64,000 nucleotides of DNA. Origin: an uncultured Desulfobacterales bacterium. GTDB taxonomy: Bacteria > Desulfobacterota > Desulfobulbia > Desulfobulbales > Desulfocapsaceae. How positions within the stretch are numbered: position 1 is the stretch's first letter; each line of letters opens with the position of its first letter. Positions 17,080 to 24,880 of the stretch are shown one piece after another. The stretch covers positions 58,600 to 122,599 of the forward strand of contig CALGIJ010000030.1 of assembly GCA_937915545.1 (NCBI GenBank). Direction: 5' to 3'. The translations under genes and the position numbers were made by a program. The notes beneath the pieces are model-generated. The model ran no database searches. It saw only the letters and a program-made list of their open reading frames with translations, and had not been told where the DNA came from.

Positions 17080-18054
17080 ATGCTCAGCCGTGTGGCCAAC
17101 TCGATCTACTGGATGTGCCGGTATATTGAACGGGCGGAGAATGTCGCCCGGTTCATCGGTGTCAATCTCAACCTGCTGCTCGACATGCCGAGCGAAGTCG
17201 GCAAGCATTGGGAGCCGCTGGTGATGATCACCGGCGATCAGGAACTGTTCGAGCAGGACGATCGCCAGTACACCAAGGAGGCGGTGATCAACTTCCTCAC
17301 CTTCGAGCGGCGCTATGCCAATTCGATCTCCTCCTGCCTGGCGGCGGCCAGGGAAAATGCCCGCTCGATCCGCGAGATCATCAGCTCGGAGATGTGGGAG
17401 CACCTCAACAGCTTCCACCTCAGCCTGGCCGATGCCACCAGCCGGCGCACCGCCCTCGAGGAGCCGCACAAGTTCTTCAAGATCATCCAGATGCGCAGCC
17501 ATCTCTTCACCGGCCTGATGGACTCGACCATGAGCCACGGCGAGGCGTGGAACTTCGCGCGCATCGGCATGATGATGGAGCGCGCCGACAAGACCTCGCG
17601 CATCCTCGACGTCAAGTATTTCATGCTGCTCCCTCAGGTCGACCTGGTCAACACGCCGATCGATAACATCCAGTGGACGGCGGTTCTCAGGTCGGCGAGC
17701 GCGTTCGAGATGTACCGCAAGGAGCACCACCTCATCACCCCACGGCAGGTGGCCAGTTTTCTCATCTTCGACAGCCACTTTCCGCGCTCGATCCGCCACT
17801 GTGTCGGCAAGGCGCAGATCTGCCTGCAGCGGATCATGAACGGCTCGGCCAACGGCGCCGCCAACGCTGCGGAGAAACAGCTTGGCCGCCTCCGTGCCGA
17901 GCTCGATTATGCCGACATCGAAGAAGTGGTCGCCACCGGAATGCACGAGTACCTCGACAACCTGCAGACCCGGCTCAACCGCATCGACATGGCCATCGGT
18001 ACCACCTTCTTCAATCTCAAACCCTCGCTCGAGACTCTGTCCAGCCAGCAATAG
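17080..18054 (+). CDS. Alpha-E domain protein (DUF403)
   Basis: 324 residues with an excellent GGGAGGAGGA ribosome site. It begins MLSRVANSIYWMCRYIERAE, the signature of the alpha-E family, and continues as an almost all-helical protein with ARENARSIREIISSEMWEHL and HGEAWNFARIGMMMERADKT. Alpha-E proteins nearly always sit beside circularly permuted ATP-grasp genes and transglutaminases; the function is not known but a helper or second catalytic role in the same ligation system has been proposed. Full length. It lies between the ATP-grasp gene and the transglutaminase/DUF2126 gene, all on one strand. Confidence 0.92.
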   Translation: MLSRVANSIYWMCRYIERAENVARFIGVNLNLLLDMPSEVGKHWEPLVMITGDQELFEQDDRQYTKEAVINFLTFERRYANSISSCLAAARENARSIREIISSEMWEHLNSFHLSLADATSRRTALEEPHKFFKIIQMRSHLFTGLMDSTMSHGEAWNFARIGMMMERADKTSRILDVKYFMLLPQVDLVNTPIDNIQWTAVLRSASAFEMYRKEHHLITPRQVASFLIFDSHFPRSIRHCVGKAQICLQRIMNGSANGAANAAEKQLGRLRAELDYADIEEVVATGMHEYLDNLQTRLNRIDMAIGTTFFNLKPSLETLSSQQ

Positions 18055-18135
18055 TGCGGGCTGGACAAGTGTCGGCGAGTGGTAACGCCGCGGCCGCCGG
18101 CGAGGGACATGGCGGCGCGCGGGCAAGGAGCAGCA

Positions 18136-21100
18136 GTGGCAATACAGGTCGCCCTCTTCCATCGCACCGTCTACAGATACGACCGCCGCGTCGCCCTCGG
18201 CCCCCAGGTGGTGCGGCTGCGCCCGGCAGCCCACTGCCGGACGCCGATTCTCAGCTACTCGCTGACCGTGGCCCCGCACGAGCATTTCCTCAACTGGCAG
18301 CAGGACCCTTTCGGCAACTTCCTCGGCCGGCTGGTCTTCCCGGAGAAGACCGACCGCTTCGCGCTGACGGTCGAGCTGGTGGCGGAGATGGTAGTCATCA
18401 ACCCCTTCGACTTCTTCCTCGAACCCGAGGGCGAAAGGTTTCCCTTCACCTATGACCGGCAGCTGCGGCAGGACCTCGCCCCGTATCTCGGCCACGGCCC
18501 CGCCGGGGATGCCCTCGCCGCGTATCTGGCCGATGTCGATCGACGTCCTCGGCAGACCATCGAGTTCCTCGTCGCGCTCAACCGTCAGGTGAGCCGCGAC
18601 ATCCGCTACCTGATCCGCATGGAGGCCAACGTGCAGAGCTGCGAGCGGACGTTGCAGCTGCGCAGCGGCTCGTGCCGTGACTCGGCCTGGCTGCTGGTCA
18701 ACCTCCTGCGTCACCTCGGCCTGGCGGCTAGGTTCGTTTCCGGCTACCTCATCCAGCTGGCGGCCGATGTCCCCGCGCTTGACGGACCCGCGGGGCCGAG
18801 CAGCGATTTTACCGACCTGCATGCCTGGGTCGAGGTCTATCTGCCCGGTGCCGGCTGGGTGGGGCTCGACCCCACCTCCGGCCTCCTTGCCGGCGAGGGG
18901 CATATCCCCCTGGCGTGCTCCCCCGAGCCGCGCAGCGCCGCCCCGGTCACCGGGGCCCTCGAGGAGTGCGAGGTCGACTTCAGCCATGAGATGCGGGTCG
19001 ACCGGGTGCGTCAAGACCCGCGGCCGACAAGGCCATACGCCGAAGAGGTGTGGGCGCGGATCGTCGCCGCCGGGGATGTGGTTGAAAATGCGCTGCAGGA
19101 GGGCGACGTCCGCTTGACCATGGGCGGCGAGCCGACCTTCGTCGGCATCGATAATCCCGACGCCGCGGAGTGGAACAGCGACGCTCTCGGTGAGGAGAAG
19201 CACCGCCTCTCGGCACAGCTGCTTGCCGGCTTGCGCCGTCAATGGGCGCCGGGCGGGTTGCTGCACTGTGGCCAGGGCAAGTGGTATCCCGGGGAACCCC
19301 TGCCGCGCTGGGCACTGGCCTGCTACTGGCGCGAGGACGGGGTGCCGCTGTGGAACGACGATCGGTGGCTGGCCGACCCCAGTGGCGAATACGGCTTCGG
19401 GGTGGTGGAGGCCAGGCGCTTCATCGAGGAACTCGCCGGGGTCCTTGGGGTGACGAAGGAATTTATCCGCGAGAGCTATGAGGATATCGTTCATTACCTG
19501 CATCGGGAGCAGCGGCTGCCGGCCAACGTCAGCCCCGACGACCCGCGCCTCGACGATGCCGAGGGCAGGAGGGGGCTGGTCGATGCCCTGGAACGCGGGC
19601 TGGGCGCCGTGGTCGGCTATGTCCTGCCGCTGCGCCACGGGTCGTGGATCAGCGGCCCGTGGCCGTTCCGCGGCGACCATCTCCTGCTGCTGCCGGGGGA
19701 TAGCCCGGCCGGCCTGCGTCTGCCGCTGGACTCGCTACCCTGGGAACCTCCCGGGCGGCGGCAGGTGGAGATTCCGCTTGACCCCATGGCCGAGCGCGGG
19801 CCGCTGCCCGATCTGCGCCTGTGGCAGGACGCACCATCCGCGATGGCGCAGAGCCAGCCAGGCGGGGTGCAGCCGCAGGCGCCGCCCGAGGCGGAGGACG
19901 AGAAGGCGGTGGTGCGCACCGCCCTCTGCGTGCAACCGCGCCAGGGGCGACTGTATGTCTTCATGCCGCCGATCGCCTCCCTCGAGGGCTATATCGAGCT
20001 GATCCACGCCGTGGAGGTCTGCGCCGGCCGTACCGGGCTGCCGGTGGTCATCGAAGGGTACGCCCCCCCGACCGATCCACGGCTGCAGTGCCTGAAAATC
20101 ACCCCCGACCCCGGGGTGATCGAAGTCAACATCCAGCCGATGCGCAGCTGGCGGGAGATGATCGACCGCACCACCACCCTCTATGAGCTGGCTCGCCAGT
20201 CGCGACTGGCGACAGAGAAATTTCTCCTCGATGGGCGTCGCACCGGCACCGGGGGAGGGAGTCATATCGTTGTCGGCGGGCCGACCGCGGCCGACAGCCC
20301 GCTGCTGCGCCGTCCCGATGTGCTGCGCAGCCTGCTTGCCTTCTGGAACAATCACCCCGCCCTCTCCTACCTCTTCTCGGGCATGTTCATCGGCCCGACC
20401 AGTCAGCAGCCCCGGGTCGACGAGGCCCGGCACGACAGCCTCTACGAACTGGAGATCGCCTTCGCCGAGCTCGACCGCCAGACGCGCGACCAGGCCGCCT
20501 GTCCCCCCTGGCTGGTCGATCGGTTGTTCCGCCACCTGCTCGTCGATGTCAGCGGCAACACCCATCGGGCCGAGCTGTGCATCGACAAGCTCTATTCCCC
20601 GGACAGCAGCGCCGGGCGGCTCGGCCTGCTTGAATTCCGCGCCTTCGAGATGCCACCCCATGCGAGGATGAGCCTGGCCCAGCAGCTGCTGCTGCGCGCC
20701 TGCCTTGCCTGGTTCTGGAGAGTCCCCTATCGGCGGCCGCTGGTGCGCTGGGGCACGTCCCTGCACGATCGCTTCATGCTGCCGGAAGCGGTCGGCGACG
20801 ACATCGCCGATGTGGTGGCAATCCTTGCCGAGGCAGGGTTTCCACTGGAGAGGGAGTTCTTTCGCCCCCATCTCGAATTCCGCTTTCCCCTGCATGGTCG
20901 TTTCCGCTGCGCCGGGCTGGAGGTCGAGCTGCGTCAGGCTCTCGAGCCCTGGCATGTCCTCGGCGAGGAGCCGGGGGGCGGAGGCACGGTGCGCTATGTC
21001 GACAGCTCGGTGGAGCGCCTGCAGGTGCGGATCGAGGGCCAGCCCGGAGACCGCTATCTTCTCCTCTGCAACGGCCGGCGCATCCCCCTGCAGCCGACCC

Positions 21101-21444
21101 GCTGCGGCGCGGGGCGTTTCGGGGCGGTGCGCTACCGGGCCTGGCAGCCCCCTTCCTGCTTGCACCCCACCATCGGCGTGCATACGCCGTTGACCTTCGA
21201 CCTCGTCGATACCTGGAATAGCCGCTCCCTTGGTGGCTGCGTGTACCATGTCGGTCATCCCGGGGGGCGGAATTATCAGACCCTGCCGGTTAACGACCAT
21301 GAGGCGGCGGGGCGGCGTCTTGCCCGGTTTTCGTGCCTTGGCCACAGCCCCGGCGTGCTGGTGGCGGTGCCGCCTCGCGAAGACAATGCCCATTTCCCCC
21401 TCACCCTCGACCTGCGTCGACAAACGACGCCGCCCGGGGTATGA
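18136..21444 (+). CDS. Transglutaminase-like protein fused to DUF2126
   Basis: 1102 residues from a GTG at 18136 with AAGGAG at a 5-base spacing; the family begins exactly here (AIQVALFHRTVYRYDR), so the open frame from 18079 is not used. Residues about 1-280 are a bacterial transglutaminase-like domain: an N-terminal beta region, then the papain-like triad Cys180 (RSGSCRDSAWLL), His229 (DLHAWVEVYLPG) and Asp245 (GLDPTSG). Residues about 310-1102 are DUF2126, with TMGGEPTFVGIDNPDAAEWN and GGGSHIVVGGPTAADSPLLRRPDVLRS-type blocks. Transglutaminase-fold members of this group are predicted peptidases or amide cross-linkers; DUF2126 resembles glutamine-synthetase-type amidoligases in published domain analysis. 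It ends the first module; the next gene starts 6 bases later. Confidence 0.92.
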   Translation: MAIQVALFHRTVYRYDRRVALGPQVVRLRPAAHCRTPILSYSLTVAPHEHFLNWQQDPFGNFLGRLVFPEKTDRFALTVELVAEMVVINPFDFFLEPEGERFPFTYDRQLRQDLAPYLGHGPAGDALAAYLADVDRRPRQTIEFLVALNRQVSRDIRYLIRMEANVQSCERTLQLRSGSCRDSAWLLVNLLRHLGLAARFVSGYLIQLAADVPALDGPAGPSSDFTDLHAWVEVYLPGAGWVGLDPTSGLLAGEGHIPLACSPEPRSAAPVTGALEECEVDFSHEMRVDRVRQDPRPTRPYAEEVWARIVAAGDVVENALQEGDVRLTMGGEPTFVGIDNPDAAEWNSDALGEEKHRLSAQLLAGLRRQWAPGGLLHCGQGKWYPGEPLPRWALACYWREDGVPLWNDDRWLADPSGEYGFGVVEARRFIEELAGVLGVTKEFIRESYEDIVHYLHREQRLPANVSPDDPRLDDAEGRRGLVDALERGLGAVVGYVLPLRHGSWISGPWPFRGDHLLLLPGDSPAGLRLPLDSLPWEPPGRRQVEIPLDPMAERGPLPDLRLWQDAPSAMAQSQPGGVQPQAPPEAEDEKAVVRTALCVQPRQGRLYVFMPPIASLEGYIELIHAVEVCAGRTGLPVVIEGYAPPTDPRLQCLKITPDPGVIEVNIQPMRSWREMIDRTTTLYELARQSRLATEKFLLDGRRTGTGGGSHIVVGGPTAADSPLLRRPDVLRSLLAFWNNHPALSYLFSGMFIGPTSQQPRVDEARHDSLYELEIAFAELDRQTRDQAACPPWLVDRLFRHLLVDVSGNTHRAELCIDKLYSPDSSAGRLGLLEFRAFEMPPHARMSLAQQLLLRACLAWFWRVPYRRPLVRWGTSLHDRFMLPEAVGDDIADVVAILAEAGFPLEREFFRPHLEFRFPLHGRFRCAGLEVELRQALEPWHVLGEEPGGGGTVRYVDSSVERLQVRIEGQPGDRYLLLCNGRRIPLQPTRCGAGRFGAVRYRAWQPPSCLHPTIGVHTPLTFDLVDTWNSRSLGGCVYHVGHPGGRNYQTLPVNDHEAAGRRLARFSCLGHSPGVLVAVPPREDNAHFPLTLDLRRQTTPPGV

Positions 21445-21450
21445 TGCGGC

Positions 21451-23973
21451 ATGCCATCTCCTTCTCCTTTTGCCCCCGCCGCTTCCCCTGATCGGCATCG
21501 CACCCCTGGCCCGTTCGCCGCGCCTGCCTTTCAGGCCGGCCGCTATTGTGAGTCCTGTGGCGATGACGCCAGCCCCCGCAGCCACTGGCGGGGAATTGCC
21601 GCCATGGTCGATGAGGCCACTCCGGAGCTGCTGCGTCAGCGCCAGGAGCGGGTCAAGCGGATGCGTCACGAAGACGGGGCCACCTACAACCCGTTCGACG
21701 CCCCGGACGGGCGAGGCATCCCCTATGCCCTGGAGATGGTGCCGGTGCCACTGACCACGGAAGAGTGGCGCCATCTTGAACAGGGCTTGATGCAGCGCGC
21801 CACGCTGCTCGAACGGATCCTCGCCGATGTCTACGGGCCGCAGCAGCTATTGAAAAGCGGCCTGCTGCCGCCCGAGCTGATCTTCGCCAACCCCCGCTTT
21901 TTGCCCGTCTGTCACGGCATACGCCCGGCCGGAGGCCGCTTTCTGCCCTTCTACGCCGCCGACTGCTACCGGGGGAGCGACGGCGTCTTCCGGGTATTGC
22001 GCGACTATGGCGGCACGCCCGTCGGCCTTGGTTACGCCCTCGAAAACAGGATGGTCATCTCGCGCATTTTCGCCGAGCTCTACCATGGCACCCAGATCAG
22101 GCGGCTGGCGCCGTTCTTCCGCGCCTTTCAGACCGCCATGGGCAGCCGTGCCCTCTCGCGCCGCGAAGACCCCAATATCGCGCTTCTCTCACCGGGGCCG
22201 GAGAGCCCGATCTATTTCGAGCAGGCCCTGCTCTCCCGCTATCTCGGCTATCCCCTCGTCGAAGGGCCGGACCTGACCGTGCGCAACGGCAGGGTCTTTC
22301 TCAAGAAACTCGCTGGGCTCGAACCGGTGGATGCGCTCTTTCGTCATGTCGACGATCGGCATAGCGACCCCTTTGCCCTGCGCCGCGATACCACCCTGGG
22401 CGTGGCGGGGCTGATACAGGCCGCCAGGGAGGGCACGATCGATATTGTCAACCCGGTGGGGGCGGCCTTTGTCGATACCCCGCTGCTGTCGCTGCTGCTG
22501 CCGCGGCTGTGCCGCCACCTGCTGGAGGAGGCGCTGGTGCTGGCCGGACACGGGGGGCTGTGGTGCGGGGAGGAGGAGGGGCGCCGCGAGGCCTTGCGGA
22601 GGGCCGCCGAACTCCACTTCATGCCAGCTCTCGACGACACCGCGGCAATCGACCCCGACCCGCGTCGCGCCGTTGCGGCTTCGCCGCTGGCGGTGATGGC
22701 ACGGGAGGCGGTCATGCCTTCGCTGGTGCCGGTGTGGAGCGAAGGTGGGCTGGCGATGCGGCCGCTGCTGATGCGCCTGTTCGTCTGCGCCAGCGAAGGC
22801 GGCTTTACCGTGCTGCCCGGTGGTCTTGGGATGACTGCCGTCGATGTCGAGACCTTGCTGTCCGGGGTGCCGGAGCGTCTGGCCAGCAAGGACATCTGGG
22901 TGCTGTCCGACGAGCCGGTGGAGCCGTTCAGCATGATGAGCGGGCTGCACAGCGTCGGCGATTTCCGGCGTTCCAGCGACCTCCCCAGCCGCGTGGCCGA
23001 CAACCTTCTCTGGCTGGGGCGCTATCTCGAACGGGCCGAGGGGCAGGTTCGTCTGCTGCGCGCCATCTTCCGTCGCCTGGCCGGTGAATCGCGCCCCGAG
23101 GATATCCCGGAGCTGTCCTTTCTCCTTGCCTTGCTGCAGGCCATCGGGGTAACCGTGCCCTTGTCCGCGGACCGCCGTCCCGATCAGGCCGCCCTGGCCC
23201 TGGCGCTTGACGAAGCCCTGTTCCATCGGGAACGGGCGCAGAGCGTCGCGGCGGTGCTCAAGCTCGTGCAGACGGCGGCGCGCAATGTGCGCGATCGCTT
23301 GAGCCGCGACTGCTGGCGGGTCATCGATCGGCTCGAGGACTTTGGCGACGGTGGTGGTTCCGATCCCCTCGAGCTGCTCGACAACACCCTGTTCTCGCTC
23401 AGCGCCTTCAGCGGCATGGCGATGGAGGGCATGACTCGCGGACTGGGCTGGCGCTTCATGGATATGGGGAGGCGTATCGAGCGGGCCCTGCATCAGACCG
23501 CACTGCTCCGTTTCGCCCTGCCGGAGGAGGGCATGGGCCGGCCCTACGCCCTGGAGGCACTGCTCGAGGTGGCCGACAGCATCATGACCTACCGCGCCCG
23601 CTACCGCACCGCCTTTATGACCGCCCCGGTCCTCGATCTGCTGCTGCTCGACGAGAGCAACCCCAAGTCGCTGGTCTTCCAACTCGAGCGGCTTGCCGGC
23701 CATGTCGACCTGCTGCCGCGGCAGAACGAGCGGCGCTATGCCGGCGTCGAGGCACGGCTGGCTCTCGAGATGCTTACCGCGGCACGGCTCGTCGATATCA
23801 CCGCCACCATCTCGACAGGAGATGCCAGTTCCCCTGACCGGCAGCTTGGCGGCTTTCTCGACTCCATGGCAGAGAAACTGCTGGAGTTTGCCCAGCAGCT
23901 CAGCGCCCACTATCTCACCAGGGTGACGGCGACGCCCCACTTTTCCCATTGCGCCGGCGACCACGGGCCATGA
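21451..23973 (+). CDS. Circularly permuted ATP-grasp / alpha-E fusion protein
   Basis: 840 residues. Residues about 80-500 match the circularly permuted ATP-grasp domain (NPFDAPDGRGIPYALEMVP, GYALENRMVISR, PGPESPIYFEQALLSRYLGYPLVEG, TVLPGGLGM), and from about 510 an alpha-E domain begins (SRVADNLLWLGRYLERAEGQ) that runs to the end. It repeats, as one polypeptide, the ATP-grasp plus alpha-E pair at 15622-18054. The loop before GYALENR reads YGGTPVGLGYAL instead of the usual N/DxxxPSGxxY, and the strand expected to carry the nucleotide-binding lysine reads ELHFMPALDD with Met391, so ATP binding may be lost. The stop overlaps the start of the next gene. Confidence 0.9.
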   Translation: MPSPSPFAPAASPDRHRTPGPFAAPAFQAGRYCESCGDDASPRSHWRGIAAMVDEATPELLRQRQERVKRMRHEDGATYNPFDAPDGRGIPYALEMVPVPLTTEEWRHLEQGLMQRATLLERILADVYGPQQLLKSGLLPPELIFANPRFLPVCHGIRPAGGRFLPFYAADCYRGSDGVFRVLRDYGGTPVGLGYALENRMVISRIFAELYHGTQIRRLAPFFRAFQTAMGSRALSRREDPNIALLSPGPESPIYFEQALLSRYLGYPLVEGPDLTVRNGRVFLKKLAGLEPVDALFRHVDDRHSDPFALRRDTTLGVAGLIQAAREGTIDIVNPVGAAFVDTPLLSLLLPRLCRHLLEEALVLAGHGGLWCGEEEGRREALRRAAELHFMPALDDTAAIDPDPRRAVAASPLAVMAREAVMPSLVPVWSEGGLAMRPLLMRLFVCASEGGFTVLPGGLGMTAVDVETLLSGVPERLASKDIWVLSDEPVEPFSMMSGLHSVGDFRRSSDLPSRVADNLLWLGRYLERAEGQVRLLRAIFRRLAGESRPEDIPELSFLLALLQAIGVTVPLSADRRPDQAALALALDEALFHRERAQSVAAVLKLVQTAARNVRDRLSRDCWRVIDRLEDFGDGGGSDPLELLDNTLFSLSAFSGMAMEGMTRGLGWRFMDMGRRIERALHQTALLRFALPEEGMGRPYALEALLEVADSIMTYRARYRTAFMTAPVLDLLLLDESNPKSLVFQLERLAGHVDLLPRQNERRYAGVEARLALEMLTAARLVDITATISTGDASSPDRQLGGFLDSMAEKLLEFAQQLSAHYLTRVTATPHFSHCAGDHGP

Positions 23974-24845
23974 GACTGCGTGTCAGCCATACCACCGCCT
24001 ACAGTTACTCGGCGCCAGCCTCCCTCTCCCAGAACGAAGTCTATCTCACCCCTCGGCAAACGGCGACGCAGCAGGTGCTTTCCAGCGAGCTGCAGCTGAC
24101 GCCGCAACCGGAATATCTCCACCGCCGCTGCGACTATTTCGGCAATATCGCCCATGTCTTCATGGTCCAGCAGGGGCATCGCCAGCTGGCGGTGACGGCG
24201 GTCAGCGAGGTGCTCACCAGTGCGGCGCCGGCTGTGTCGCCGCAGGCGACGCTGGCCTGGGAACAGGTGGTGGAGAGGCTGGGCCGCCACGCGGCTGAAG
24301 ACGAACTGGCGGCGTTGCAGTTTTCTTTCGCGAGCCCGATGGTCGTTGTCGAGGAGGAGGTGCGCGCCTATGCGGCAAGGTCCTTCCCCTCGGGGAGAGC
24401 GGTGCTCGCCGGTGCTCTTGATCTCATGGGGCGCATTTACGGGGAGTTTTCCTACGACAAGACTGCCAGCACCGTCGAGACCTCGGTGGGCGAGGTGCTG
24501 GCCAGCCGCCGCGGCGTCTGCCAGGACTTCGCCCACCTCGCCATCGCCTGCCTGAGGTCGCTGGGGCTAGCGGCTCGTTACGTCAGCGGGTATCTGCAGA
24601 CCCTCCCGCCACCCGGCAGGCCGAGGCTGGTGGGCGCCGATGCCTCGCACGCCTGGGTGGCGCTCTATGTCCCCGATGTGGGGTGGGTCGATTTCGACCC
24701 GACCAACAATATGCCCGTCGGCGAGTCGCATATTACGGTGGCCTGGGGCCGCGATTACAGTGATGTCGCCCCGGTCAAGGGGGTGGTCATGGGCGGCGGC
24801 ACGCATACCCTGGAAGTTCGGGTCGATGTGGTGCAGCTGGGCTGA
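23970..24845 (+). CDS. Transglutaminase-like cysteine protein
   Basis: 291 residues; the ATG overlaps the upstream TGA (ATGA), so translation is probably coupled. An N-terminal beta domain (MRLRVSHTTAYSYSAPASLSQ) is followed by the transglutaminase-like core with Cys184 (RRGVCQDFAHLAIACLRSLG), His227 (DASHAWVALYVPDVGW) and Asp243 (DFDPTNN), a complete triad. The family occurs with ATP-grasp/alpha-E proteins and is thought to cleave or re-form amide bonds in the product of that system. No signal peptide, so cytoplasmic. It is the last gene of the cluster and converges with a chemoreceptor gene 35 bases away. Confidence 0.92.
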   Translation: MRLRVSHTTAYSYSAPASLSQNEVYLTPRQTATQQVLSSELQLTPQPEYLHRRCDYFGNIAHVFMVQQGHRQLAVTAVSEVLTSAAPAVSPQATLAWEQVVERLGRHAAEDELAALQFSFASPMVVVEEEVRAYAARSFPSGRAVLAGALDLMGRIYGEFSYDKTASTVETSVGEVLASRRGVCQDFAHLAIACLRSLGLAARYVSGYLQTLPPPGRPRLVGADASHAWVALYVPDVGWVDFDPTNNMPVGESHITVAWGRDYSDVAPVKGVVMGGGTHTLEVRVDVVQLG

Positions 24846-24880
24846 ACCACCTCTCTCCTCCCTCGGCTGCCGGCAGTCGT

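Noticed and set aside
15517..19680. Very long minus-strand open frame (over 1300 codons) opposite the ATP-grasp cluster
   Set aside because: It is a shadow of GC-rich plus-strand genes with clear family matches. Its translation has no recognisable domain. The same holds for minus-strand frames at 19735-21774, 22189-23964 and 57128-59695.
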